Shown here: positions 18,904-28,959 of the stretch, one piece after another | Numbering within the stretch: position 1 is the first letter of the stretch | Layout: the number at the start of each line of letters is the position of its first letter | Assembly: GCA_028690215.1 (NCBI GenBank) | Contig: JAQVBQ010000005.1 | Span: 1 to 64,000, forward strand | Length of the DNA stretch: 64,000 nucleotides | Direction of reading: 5' to 3' | Source: Bacteroidales bacterium | GTDB lineage: Bacteria > Bacteroidota > Bacteroidia > Bacteroidales > UBA932 | Notes under the pieces: generated by a model | Told to the model about the DNA's origin: nothing | The model's database searches: none | What the model saw: only the letters and a program-made list of their open reading frames with translations | Translations under genes and position numbers: made by a program

Positions 18904-20244
18904 ATGAAATTAAGAAAACTCATCCTCGCGGGTCTTGCGCTATTGGCGCTTGGATCCTGCCAGAAGGAGACAGAGCCGTTCATGATGCTTTCTGCTAAGA
19001 AAGTCAGCGTGTCAGCAGATGGAGGTGCTGTTTCTTTCGATCTTTCTGCCAACGTGTATTATCGCGTTTTGGTAGATGACAACTGGATGTCCATTATGGA
19101 CAAGACTGAGGCCGGAGATGTAACGACTTACAATCTCACCATCGCGCCAAACACAGAAACAACACCGAGAGAAGGTACCATTCGTTTTATCGGTGACGGT
19201 GTAACTCCGCTGAAGTTCATTATCTCTCAGGCAGGAGTAGTCCCAAGGGGTGTAAATCCTTCCTCAATCATTGTTAATCCTGAAGTAACAAGTGCCAAAT
19301 TTACTGTTCTCGGGGACAAGCCTTGGACAGCAAGCTGTGCCAATCCTGATTATAAGCTAAGTAGTCAGAGCGGCATAGGTGAAATGGAGGTTAATGTTAC
19401 CTTCCCTGCAAATGAAGAGTATACAGATAAAACAGCTACAATTGAAGTTGTAATTGTAGGAGAGAAATATACTGTCTCGATCACACAGAAAGCGTTGGGT
19501 AAACCACAGGGAATACTTGCAGACTGGGCGTTGGGTCAGATTAAAGAATCATCGACTACTTATTTTGCAGATACAGATCTTCAGACCACTCCCGGAACGG
19601 GGAACAAATATATTCCTGCGAGTACAGGCAACGGAAAGATTGAATATTACGCTTGTGAAAGAACTCCGGATTACACTCTAAAAGCCGGATATAACTGCAA
19701 ACGTCTTGTGGGCAGTAACGGGGATCCATATGTAGAAGGCACTATTGTCGGCGATTATTGGTCGGTAACCGGTGAATATGTAAGAAATATTCCTGCCGGA
19801 ACTGCCATTGATTTCTATTTTGTCACCAAGTTCGGAACATATGTCTCAAACTACTGGCTTGTTGAATATCTGGATGGTTCTACTTGGAAACCGGCCTTGC
19901 AAACAAGTACCATCACTGAGTCTGCTACTATCAGCGGAGCGACAGGGTTGGCACTTGCTTCTCCATATTCAGCCCAGATTACATACAATGTAACCGGTAC
20001 ACTTGACAACACAGGTAACGGTGCATATCATGCAGTTAAGGGAACATTCACCATTTCTGCTCCGATGAAGTCTATCAAACTCAGATTTAAGCCGATGGGA
20101 AGAGTTGGATTTAAAGATGGAAGATATATAGATTATATCAGTCAAAGTTGCCAGTCCCGTTTCTCTGCACAACACGTAAGCAATCCTGACGGAACGCCTG
20201 TAAAAGAATATAACGAGCATGTAACACTCAAATTTGCAGAATAA
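18904..20244 (+). CDS. Lipoprotein with BACON-type repeats and a C-terminal unknown domain
   Basis: Lipobox LALGSCQ; SADGGAVSFDLSANVYYRVLVDDNWMSI…EGTIRFIG…FIISQAG and second FTVLGDKPWTASC…VSITQKA. Confidence 0.8.
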   Translation: MKLRKLILAGLALLALGSCQKETEPFMMLSAKKVSVSADGGAVSFDLSANVYYRVLVDDNWMSIMDKTEAGDVTTYNLTIAPNTETTPREGTIRFIGDGVTPLKFIISQAGVVPRGVNPSSIIVNPEVTSAKFTVLGDKPWTASCANPDYKLSSQSGIGEMEVNVTFPANEEYTDKTATIEVVIVGEKYTVSITQKALGKPQGILADWALGQIKESSTTYFADTDLQTTPGTGNKYIPASTGNGKIEYYACERTPDYTLKAGYNCKRLVGSNGDPYVEGTIVGDYWSVTGEYVRNIPAGTAIDFYFVTKFGTYVSNYWLVEYLDGSTWKPALQTSTITESATISGATGLALASPYSAQITYNVTGTLDNTGNGAYHAVKGTFTISAPMKSIKLRFKPMGRVGFKDGRYIDYISQSCQSRFSAQHVSNPDGTPVKEYNEHVTLKFAE

Positions 20245-23200
20245 TGAAAAAGAGCATAATATTAAGTATTATCCTGATTGTTGCACTGCCTTTTGCAGCA
20301 TTCGCCCAGAACACTCTGAAGGGAACAGTCAAGGATGCGACCGGTCCGGTCATTAGCGCGGTTATTCTTAATCAGAATAATAGCAAGTGGGCAACGACAG
20401 ACCAGAATGGAAACTATACCCTGGATGGGGTTAATAAAGGAGACAAACTCAAAATTTCCTGTCTGGGTTACGCCACCAGAACCATTGAATGGAATGGTGA
20501 GAATCCACTTACCATTATTGTCGAAGAACAAGGTTTTGAACTAAACGAAACTGTAGTCATCGGTTACGGAGCAGTTAAGAAAAAAGACCTCACAGGCTCT
20601 GTTGGTGTTGTAAATAGCAGCATTCTTGAACAACAAAGTAAATCTCAGTTGTCTCAGAGTCTACAGGGTGCAATTCCGGGACTTGTGGTTACCCGCTCAA
20701 GTAGTATGCCGGGAGCGAGTGCCTCTATTCAGGTCAGAGGTGTTACAACCATCTCAGATTCTAGTCCGCTTATACTTGTAGACGGAATGGCTGTAAACAG
20801 TATTGACAATGTTGCCTCAGAAGATGTGGAGCAGATTACAGTGCTTAAAGATGCCGCTTCTGCTTCAATATATGGAGCACGTGCAGCGGCCGGTGTTATC
20901 CTTATTACAACAAAATCTGCCCGTGAAGGTGATGTGCAGATTGGCTACAACGGAGAGGTTTCTGTAGTTAAGGCAACAGAGCTGGCAAGTTATCTGACCG
21001 ATCCATACAACTATATGACCATGTTCAATGAGTACAAGTGGAATGATGCCGGAAATCCTATAGGTGGCGACTACCAGCAATACTCACAGGATTACATTAA
21101 TAATTACAAGACAAACAATGCTCTTGATCCTATCAGCTATCCTGATTTTGACTGGAAGTCCAATATTCTAAAGAAACAGGCATTACGTCACAGTCACAAT
21201 CTGACTCTGACATATGGTAATAAAATAATAAAATCCAGGGCATCAGTCTCGTATGATAAGTCAGACGCACTATATCAGGGTTCTAACCATGAGCGTTTAA
21301 TGGCTCGTGTCCGTAATTCAATAAACTTTGCAAAAAACTGGTCCGGATCATTGGATTTTTCTCTTAAACATGCTGTTAAAAATGATCCTCAAACCGATAG
21401 CCCTATCAAAGCTGCAAATATGTATCCTTCAATTTATGCTGGTTTGTATCCCGATGGCCGTATTGCAGAAGGAAAGACTGGCTCCAATACCCTGGCTGCA
21501 CTCCTTGATGGTGGAAATCAGATAAATGGTAATGACTACATTACAGGAAAAGCATCTATTAGCTGGAAGCCTCTGGCCGGATTTGACTTGACAGCAAGTT
21601 TAACACCAACTTACAGTTTCACCAAACAGAAGGACTTCATCAAGACCATCCCTTATTATGATGCATATGACACAGATGTCCTTCTCGGTTATGTGAGCGG
21701 TTATACTGCAACTGGTCTTACTGAAACAAGATCTGATGCCAAGACAATGGAGACTCAGGTAATTGCAACATATGACAGGACTGTGGCAAATGATCACAGT
21801 ATTAATCTAATGGCCGGTTATGAGGACTATATGTACACTTATGAGACCATGTCTGCAAGCACAAATGACATGGAACTTCGAAATTATCCATATTTAGACC
21901 TTGCAAACACCAATAATCTTGGCGTGAGGGGCGGCTCTTATCAGAATTCATATCGCTCTTTCTTCGGCCGTTTGATGTACAATTATAAAGGCCGCTACTA
22001 TATGCAGCTGAACGCACGCGGAGATGCATCATCCCGTTTCCACAAGGACTACAGATGGGGATTCTTCCCTTCAGCCTCATTAGGTTGGGTTGTTACTAAT
22101 GAAAGCTTTATGCAGGACATAACCCCTGTCAACTACCTAAAAGTCCGCGGATCAATAGGTTCTCTTGGTAATGAAAGAATAGGAAACTACCCATACCAGT
22201 CAAGTATCAGTTTCAACAAAGCAATGATGTATGATGCTAATGGCCAGAGTGTAATGTCTCAGATGACAGGAGCCCAGCTTAATTATGCAGTACGTGACAT
22301 TACCTGGGAAACAACATACAGCTGGGATTTAGGATTGGATGCGGCCCTTTTTAGAAATCGCCTGAATGTAACTGCTGATTACTATTTCAAAGAGACCAGA
22401 GATATGCTTCTTGCTGCGGAGATTCCTACTTTTACCGGATTTGAAGCACCTGATCAGAATGTCGGAACAATGCACACCCGCGGTTGGGAAGTAAGTATTG
22501 GATGGAAAGATAACATCGGGGACTTCAGTTATGCGGTCAGCGCCAATCTGTCAGATTACAGATCTGTAATGGGTGATCTGGGTGGAAAAATGGTTATAAA
22601 CAGTGATGGTACTATAATTAAAGAGGGTGAGGAATATAGAGCATGGTACGGTTATAAATCAGACGGATTGTGGCAGACAAATCCTACAGGAAGTGATGCT
22701 GTAATTATTGCAACTACATCTGCCGGTGATGTTAAATATGTGGACCTTTCCGGTGATGCAGGTACACCTGATGGTAAGATTACAGCAACCTACGACAGGA
22801 CAACCCTTGGCAGCTCTCTTCCACATTATGTGTTTGGCGGTACTATCAGCCTTGGCTGGAAAAACTTCACTCTTTCTGTCCTCTTCAATGGTGTTGGAAA
22901 ACAAACCAGCCTTGTTACACAAGATATGGTACGTCCATTCATGGCACAGTGGCTCTCTGGCCCCGGGGTCCTTCTAAACAGTAACGGAACCAGGGACTAT
23001 TGGAGTACTTACAATACTGAACAGCAGAATATGCACGTTCATTATCCTCGTCTGAGTTACACTTCTGCAGAGAAAAGTAATTATGAGGTATCGGATTATT
23101 GGTTAATGAACGGTGCATATTTCCGCTTTAAGAATATAAACGTATCATATAAAGTTCCGCAGAAGGCTCTCGACAAGATGGGTATAAAGGGACTTCGTGT

Positions 23201-23321
23201 ATATTTCAACGCAGATGATCCGTTCTGTATAGACAACTATCTAAAGGGGTGGGATCCGGAAGCCGGTCCTTCAACCTATATTGCAAAGACATTCACCCTA
23301 GGTGTTGACCTTAATTTCTAA
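20244..23321 (+). CDS. SusC/RagA-family TonB-linked outer membrane protein
   Basis: Carboxypeptidase-like N-domain; VVIGYGAVKKKDLTGSVGVV, IQVRGVTTISDSSPLILVDGMAV, plug and barrel. Confidence 0.97.
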   Translation: MKKSIILSIILIVALPFAAFAQNTLKGTVKDATGPVISAVILNQNNSKWATTDQNGNYTLDGVNKGDKLKISCLGYATRTIEWNGENPLTIIVEEQGFELNETVVIGYGAVKKKDLTGSVGVVNSSILEQQSKSQLSQSLQGAIPGLVVTRSSSMPGASASIQVRGVTTISDSSPLILVDGMAVNSIDNVASEDVEQITVLKDAASASIYGARAAAGVILITTKSAREGDVQIGYNGEVSVVKATELASYLTDPYNYMTMFNEYKWNDAGNPIGGDYQQYSQDYINNYKTNNALDPISYPDFDWKSNILKKQALRHSHNLTLTYGNKIIKSRASVSYDKSDALYQGSNHERLMARVRNSINFAKNWSGSLDFSLKHAVKNDPQTDSPIKAANMYPSIYAGLYPDGRIAEGKTGSNTLAALLDGGNQINGNDYITGKASISWKPLAGFDLTASLTPTYSFTKQKDFIKTIPYYDAYDTDVLLGYVSGYTATGLTETRSDAKTMETQVIATYDRTVANDHSINLMAGYEDYMYTYETMSASTNDMELRNYPYLDLANTNNLGVRGGSYQNSYRSFFGRLMYNYKGRYYMQLNARGDASSRFHKDYRWGFFPSASLGWVVTNESFMQDITPVNYLKVRGSIGSLGNERIGNYPYQSSISFNKAMMYDANGQSVMSQMTGAQLNYAVRDITWETTYSWDLGLDAALFRNRLNVTADYYFKETRDMLLAAEIPTFTGFEAPDQNVGTMHTRGWEVSIGWKDNIGDFSYAVSANLSDYRSVMGDLGGKMVINSDGTIIKEGEEYRAWYGYKSDGLWQTNPTGSDAVIIATTSAGDVKYVDLSGDAGTPDGKITATYDRTTLGSSLPHYVFGGTISLGWKNFTLSVLFNGVGKQTSLVTQDMVRPFMAQWLSGPGVLLNSNGTRDYWSTYNTEQQNMHVHYPRLSYTSAEKSNYEVSDYWLMNGAYFRFKNINVSYKVPQKALDKMGIKGLRVYFNADDPFCIDNYLKGWDPEAGPSTYIAKTFTLGVDLNF

Positions 23322-23326
23322 TTATC

Positions 23327-25036
23327 ATGAAAAAGATATTATACACAATAATTGCAGTGATAACCATTTCATTATGCAATTCCTGCGCAAAGCTCGATCT
23401 CAACCCTCTTTCAGAGGCATCCAGTGAAAACTGGTACTCAGATCCTACAGAATTGGTGATATCACTCAACGACTTTTACCGCGATTACCTTTGGGAGGTT
23501 GAAAGCGGCTATTGGACAGACCGTAGAACAGATGACTGGAGTCAGCGTGATTATATATATGAACTTGCAAACGGCAGTGCTGTAAGTACCTGGAGCTATA
23601 ACTCTTATTGGACAAACACCTACAAAGGCATAAGCCGTGCTAATCGTATTCAGGAATCAATTAAGAAATTAAGAGATAAGTATTCCGAATCAGAACTGAA
23701 TCCACTCCTTGCCGAAGCTTTATTCTTCAGGGCATACTTGTATTCGCGCCTTATCACACTTTATGGAGATGTCCCATTTTATACAGGGTATCTATCAATT
23801 GAGGAGGCATTCAAGATGGGCCGCATCCCTAAAGATACCATTATCAAGCAAATATATGAAGATTTCGACTATGCGGCCGAATATCTCCCTGAAGAGAACA
23901 ACTCTGGAAGTGTAACACGTGTTAATAAGGGTGCCGCCCTGGCTTTAAAAGCGAGATGGGCACTTCAGTTCGGTGATTACGCAACAGCTCTTTCAGCATC
24001 GGATGCTTGTATTAAACTTGAGAAATATTCACTCTATCCCAATTTCGGAGAGTATTTCCGCGACAAGAAAATTAATTGTGAAACCATTTTCACGGTTCCT
24101 CATTCAGCAAGCCTTGAGCTTACCTCTGCCGGTAAACCGGATGTCCAGAGTATAAAAAGCTTTACTTTAAGGATTGCAGGAGGAACAGCAACAGCTCAAC
24201 CATCATGGGAGCTTCTTGCAGCATTTGATTGTACTGATGGTAAGCCGATTGACGAATCTCCTCTGTTTGATCCTCACAACCCATTCAAAAACCGTGATCC
24301 TCGTTGTAACGAAACATTTGTAGAACCTGGCACTGCTGTATACGGATTCATTTTTGACCCTAGTCCCGGTACTATAAATGTTCTGAATGTCACTACCGGA
24401 GTAATGGTAAAGAACAAAGACAACAAGGTAAATGACCAATATGCTGCCTATAACAGTTGTTGCCTGAAGAAGGGTGCTCAGGACGACTGGGTATCCACAT
24501 ACAATGAAAATCCTACGGTAATAATGCGCTATGCAGAGGTTCTCCTTATATATGCCGAGGCTAAGATTGAACTGAATCAGATTGATGCAACAGTAGTTAA
24601 TGCAATCAACGATGTACGTGCCCGTGCTTATGGCGTGCCAAGAGCGCAGGTAAGCAAATATCCTGCTGTAACAGGAAGTGATCAGGCTGAACTTCGTCGT
24701 CAGTTGAGAAAAGAGAGAAGAGTGGAATTTGCATGGGAAGGTCGCCGCTATTTTGATCTTCTTCGCTGGGGCTGGCTTGAAAAGGCCTACAGCCACAACA
24801 TGTACGGCCACTTGAATCAGGAAGGTATCAAGAGTTATTATGCTTCAGGAAAATGGTTCTGGCCTGAGACCCCTGAGATTGACGAGGATGGTTTTGCCAA
24901 CTTTGCGCCAATGTTTGAAAAAGGTTACATTATGCAATACGGCGAACGCAAGTTTGATCCAAAATCTTACCTGTGGCCAATACCAAATACAGACATTCTT
25001 ATAAATAAAAACATAATACAAAACACCGGATATTAG
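23327..25036 (+). CDS. SusD/RagB-family nutrient-binding lipoprotein
   Basis: Lipobox LCNSCAK, TPR-like SusD fold motifs, RRQLRKERRVEFAWEGRRYFDLLRWG. Confidence 0.96.
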   Translation: MKKILYTIIAVITISLCNSCAKLDLNPLSEASSENWYSDPTELVISLNDFYRDYLWEVESGYWTDRRTDDWSQRDYIYELANGSAVSTWSYNSYWTNTYKGISRANRIQESIKKLRDKYSESELNPLLAEALFFRAYLYSRLITLYGDVPFYTGYLSIEEAFKMGRIPKDTIIKQIYEDFDYAAEYLPEENNSGSVTRVNKGAALALKARWALQFGDYATALSASDACIKLEKYSLYPNFGEYFRDKKINCETIFTVPHSASLELTSAGKPDVQSIKSFTLRIAGGTATAQPSWELLAAFDCTDGKPIDESPLFDPHNPFKNRDPRCNETFVEPGTAVYGFIFDPSPGTINVLNVTTGVMVKNKDNKVNDQYAAYNSCCLKKGAQDDWVSTYNENPTVIMRYAEVLLIYAEAKIELNQIDATVVNAINDVRARAYGVPRAQVSKYPAVTGSDQAELRRQLRKERRVEFAWEGRRYFDLLRWGWLEKAYSHNMYGHLNQEGIKSYYASGKWFWPETPEIDEDGFANFAPMFEKGYIMQYGERKFDPKSYLWPIPNTDILINKNIIQNTGY

Positions 25037-25041
25037 AAACT

Positions 25042-25995
25042 ATGAGTGTAGATGAAATTCTGTTGAGGAGCAGGTATACTCCTTTAAAAAATGTTCTTTC
25101 TTATGACATTTTCGATACCGGCTTAAATGGCTGGATGACGTTAATGCCAAATTTTACAGAGTATCCTGACTTCGATGTGCCTAAAACACTGGTCTGCAAA
25201 GACCAGTGGCCTCCCGTGATGCTTAGCTCTGCGACATTCCGTTATCCCGGAACGCATGGTGCAATGTCCGGGACATATTCTCTCAAACTCTCCACAAGAC
25301 CTGTAGCAGCACCATATACAGAGAAGCCTGCTGAAGGATGCCTTGGACATGCTATTAAACGCATGTCTTTTTATCGCCCAGGCAGCAGATTTCTCCAGAT
25401 AGAATGCTGGTTTAGTTACACAGCAGAACAGGATGTTGTAGATGGCGGAGAACGCCCTCAACCAGGACTCCATGAAAGCTCAATAAGAAATTTCGGAATG
25501 GGTTTTGACATTCAGGTTAACGGGAAACGCTCCCATGTTGGTCTCCGTTATTTGAATGCCGTTGATGGCAGGATGGTCAGGAAATGGCAATATGAGCTGT
25601 CAAGCGACGATATTACCGATAAGGACTGGGCATTTGGACTGGAAGGAGACTGGTGTAAAAAAGGCGTTGACCCTTGGTGGTTTGGACGCCGTTTCCCAAA
25701 TGGAGATCATGATGGTTTCAAGGACCTTCCCGACGGGCATCAGCAACTAATATACAATGAGACAGACTGCAAGCTTAACTGGCAGTACATGCGTCTCAAA
25801 GTAGACACTGAACTCCGTGAGTATGTCGATTTCCAGTGTCAGGACAGGATATGGGATATGAGAGGCATAAAATCCGATTTAACAGATGCATATGGTCGTA
25901 TAGACAATCTTATCAATCCTTTGTTTTGGGTGGAAACAGACACCAACAGACGAGTTTTCCTTTATATTGATTCAGTAGTAGTATCCCAGGAGTAA
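25042..25995 (+). CDS. Uncharacterised cytosolic protein (317 aa), possibly DUF6772 family (from memory, needs checking)
   Basis: Intact operonic ORF, no signal peptide; FDTGLNGWMTLMPNF…GAMSGTYSLKLSTRP…LNPLFWVETDTNRRVFLYIDSVVVS. Confidence 0.7.
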   Translation: MSVDEILLRSRYTPLKNVLSYDIFDTGLNGWMTLMPNFTEYPDFDVPKTLVCKDQWPPVMLSSATFRYPGTHGAMSGTYSLKLSTRPVAAPYTEKPAEGCLGHAIKRMSFYRPGSRFLQIECWFSYTAEQDVVDGGERPQPGLHESSIRNFGMGFDIQVNGKRSHVGLRYLNAVDGRMVRKWQYELSSDDITDKDWAFGLEGDWCKKGVDPWWFGRRFPNGDHDGFKDLPDGHQQLIYNETDCKLNWQYMRLKVDTELREYVDFQCQDRIWDMRGIKSDLTDAYGRIDNLINPLFWVETDTNRRVFLYIDSVVVSQE

Positions 25996-25996
25996 T

Positions 25997-26326
25997 ATGA
26001 AAAATTTTAATGACTCTCACCTAGAGGTGAAAAAGTTCTTTTCAGGCACTTTCGAAACTCATCCTTATGAGGTTGGTTGGGCCGATGAGGCAATATTTTT
26101 TGTGATGGTTGAAAAAATTAAAGATGATCCGACCTTCACTGCACAGGTACAATTGTCCCAGGATGGAGTGCATTGGGCATCCGATGGTAGTAATCCTGTA
26201 GCATTAAAAGGATTAGGATTACATGTAATTAAAGTTCAACCTAATTTTGGCAACTATCTTCGACTTGCTGTCAACATAACAGGCGGAGAGATGTTCTTAA
26301 ATTTACATATATCATGCAAAGGATAA
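25997..26326 (+). CDS. Small uncharacterised protein (109 aa), operonic
   Basis: Starts 2 nt after upstream stop and overlaps downstream start. Confidence 0.7.
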   Translation: MKNFNDSHLEVKKFFSGTFETHPYEVGWADEAIFFVMVEKIKDDPTFTAQVQLSQDGVHWASDGSNPVALKGLGLHVIKVQPNFGNYLRLAVNITGGEMFLNLHISCKG

Positions 26327-27678
26327 GGCTGATAATTATCTTAGTGATACTTTCATTACCTGTATGGGGTTGTGGAAAGGACAATCAAAGAACTCCACCG
26401 GAAATTCATCAACCGGGCGGGGGCGGTTCTGAATTGAACAAGCCTGTATCTGTATGGTCGGAAGGTGTGATGGATATTCATTTCATAAACACAACAGACG
26501 GCGAAAGTATATTTGTTATTTTTCCGGACAAAACACAGATGCTTATTGACTGTGGCAGCTCAACGGCTACCACAGGCAAGACGCAGATGGACATGAGGTG
26601 GAATCCTGCAGAACTCGGAAGCACTTTGATTACTTCATACATAAAAAAATGTATGGAATGGACCGGAAACAAAACATTAGATTATGCTATTTTGACCCAT
26701 TTCCACAATGATCATTTTGGCGGTTATGACACAAATTATGGGATGTCTCCACTGGGCGGCGATTACAGACAATACGGCTACGCAGAGATTCTTGACAAAT
26801 TTGATTCCATCGATGGATATAAAATCGGTAAAATGGTTGACAGGGCATATCCTGACTATAATTACCCTTTTGATTTGGTAACAAAGTCAAGTAATTATAA
26901 CGGAGTCAGAAATTATGTCAATGCTGTGAAGTGGCATGTGGATAACAAGGGGATGAAGGCAGAGATATTCAAATCCGGCAGTAACAGTCAATTTTCTCTC
27001 AATTACAAAGCTTCACAGTACCCTGCGGTCAAAGTACAGAACATTGCCGTAAACGGAGAAATATGGACTGGATCAGGTACATCTGTGACCAAGACATTCC
27101 CGGCACTGCAAGATATTCAATGTACATTTGACGCTTACGGACATGAAAATCTTCAAAATACCGATAACTGCCCCGAAGAGAATCATAACTCTGTCGTGAT
27201 GAAAATTTCTTACGGCAAATTTGATTTTTACGCAGGAGCAGACATGCAGTACGACGGAAGATCATACAAGAGCTGGAAAGATATAGAGTTACCTGTGGCC
27301 AGAGTTGTTGGTCAGGTCGAATTGATGAAGGCGAACCATCATGGAGTCACCAACACAAATCAGGAAGATGCAGTAAAGGCTCTTAATCCACAGACTATCG
27401 TGATCTGTAGCTGGCAGGATTTACATCCGAGAACTACGGTTCTGGAGTCTATGGAATCTGCTGCACCAACAGCAGATTTCTTTATCACAAATTTTGTAAC
27501 TTCTCCCAGATCGGACAAAGATATTTCAACGGAAGTGGCAGCCCGTGTAAAGGGTAAAAATGGCCATTTTTTAATTCGTGTATCTAATGGGGGAGAGGAG
27601 TATAAGGTTTATACACTATCAGATTCGGACGGTCAGCTGATTGTCAGGTCAATATCAGGGCCTTATAAATGCAGATAA
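26314..27678 (+). CDS. Metallo-beta-lactamase-fold lipoprotein (ComEC/Rec2 C-terminal-like hydrolase)
   Basis: Signal + lipobox LPVWGCGK; Zn motif LTHFHNDHFGG; VELMKANHHGVTNTN. Confidence 0.85.
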   Translation: MQRIRLIIILVILSLPVWGCGKDNQRTPPEIHQPGGGGSELNKPVSVWSEGVMDIHFINTTDGESIFVIFPDKTQMLIDCGSSTATTGKTQMDMRWNPAELGSTLITSYIKKCMEWTGNKTLDYAILTHFHNDHFGGYDTNYGMSPLGGDYRQYGYAEILDKFDSIDGYKIGKMVDRAYPDYNYPFDLVTKSSNYNGVRNYVNAVKWHVDNKGMKAEIFKSGSNSQFSLNYKASQYPAVKVQNIAVNGEIWTGSGTSVTKTFPALQDIQCTFDAYGHENLQNTDNCPEENHNSVVMKISYGKFDFYAGADMQYDGRSYKSWKDIELPVARVVGQVELMKANHHGVTNTNQEDAVKALNPQTIVICSWQDLHPRTTVLESMESAAPTADFFITNFVTSPRSDKDISTEVAARVKGKNGHFLIRVSNGGEEYKVYTLSDSDGQLIVRSISGPYKCR

Positions 27679-28946
27679 TGAAACAGTATGATGTAATAGT
27701 AGTCGGGGCAGGACCTGCCGGATTATGCGCGGCAGTGGCAGCCTCGCGTCAGGGAGCCAGAGTATCTTTGATCGAGCGTTACGGGATATTGGGAGGGAAT
27801 CTTACATCCGGTTATGTAGGTCCGATACTTGGCAGTGTTGGCAAGGGTACAATGCGTGATGAGGTCTGTGCAATTCTCGGTGTCAAGGAGAATGACTGGA
27901 TAGGAGAGCAGGGAAACGCTCATAATTTTGAACAGGCAAAACTGTCATTGGCAGAGTGGATAGCTTCTGAAAAAAATATAGATATATATCTTCAGACCAG
28001 CATTTTCGACGTCCTAAAAAACGGGAACAGAGTAGAAGGAGTGATGTGTGCCTCAAATGAAGGGCCTTTGTATTTTAAAGCTCCTGTCGTAATTGACTGC
28101 ACCGGAGACGGTATTGTGGCATTCCTTGCAGGGGCAGAGGTTGAAAAAGGGCGGGAAGACGGACTGATGCAGCCCGTTACTCTGGAGTTTACCATAGACG
28201 GAGTGGACGAGAGCAGAGGTCTAATTTGTATAGGAGATGTGGACAACGTCCAACTTAATGGTGTTCGTTTTTTGGATTGGTGCAAAGGTATGGCCGATAA
28301 AGGAAAAATCCCTCAAAAAATTGCAGCATTACGTCTTCATCCATGTGTGGAAAAAGGTCGCCGTCAGGTAAATACAACCCAGGTAAACGGAGTGGACATT
28401 ACGCGTATCGAGCAGATTTTTCCTGCAGATCTGGAACTTCGGCAGCAGATACGCCTTCTGACAGAATTCCTCAGGGAAAATGTGCCCGGATACGAGAACA
28501 TTACCTGCATTGGAAGCGGATGTACCACAGGAGTACGTGAAACCCGCCGTGTGGTAGGAGACTATATAATTGATGCGGACGAACTTGCAAACGGATGCCG
28601 GTTTGCCGATGTTATTGTGCACAAGGCACTTTTTATCGTAGATATACACAATCCCGAAGGAGCAGGCCAGGCAGAAGAGAAGATACAGTATTGTCAGCCT
28701 TATGATCTGCCATACAGGTGTTTCCTGCCTAAAGGGATAGAGGGGCTTATGGTTGCCGGCCGTTGTATATCCGGCACGCACCGTGCTCATGCATCATATC
28801 GTGTAATGTCAATTTGTATGGCAATGGGCGAGGCTGTAGGCATTGCTGCAGCAATGTCAGCACAGCAATCATGTACACCAAGAGAACTGGATGTTACTGC
28901 TCTCCAGAGTCTAATGAGTGGTATAGGTATTGAGTTGTTTGATTAA
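27669..28946 (+). CDS. FAD-dependent oxidoreductase (FAD_oxidored type), paralog B
   Basis: YDVIVVGAGPAGLCAAVAASRQGARVSLIERYGILGGN; GVRETRRVVGDY; LMVAGRCISGTHRAHASYRVMSICMAMGEAVG; start possibly 27678. Confidence 0.88.
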   Translation: MQIMKQYDVIVVGAGPAGLCAAVAASRQGARVSLIERYGILGGNLTSGYVGPILGSVGKGTMRDEVCAILGVKENDWIGEQGNAHNFEQAKLSLAEWIASEKNIDIYLQTSIFDVLKNGNRVEGVMCASNEGPLYFKAPVVIDCTGDGIVAFLAGAEVEKGREDGLMQPVTLEFTIDGVDESRGLICIGDVDNVQLNGVRFLDWCKGMADKGKIPQKIAALRLHPCVEKGRRQVNTTQVNGVDITRIEQIFPADLELRQQIRLLTEFLRENVPGYENITCIGSGCTTGVRETRRVVGDYIIDADELANGCRFADVIVHKALFIVDIHNPEGAGQAEEKIQYCQPYDLPYRCFLPKGIEGLMVAGRCISGTHRAHASYRVMSICMAMGEAVGIAAAMSAQQSCTPRELDVTALQSLMSGIGIELFD

Positions 28947-28959
28947 TAAAAGATATCAA

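Noticed and set aside
24203-24811. 202-aa antisense ORF in the susD-like gene
   Set aside because: Complementary frame of a strongly conserved coding sequence, no promoter or family motif.
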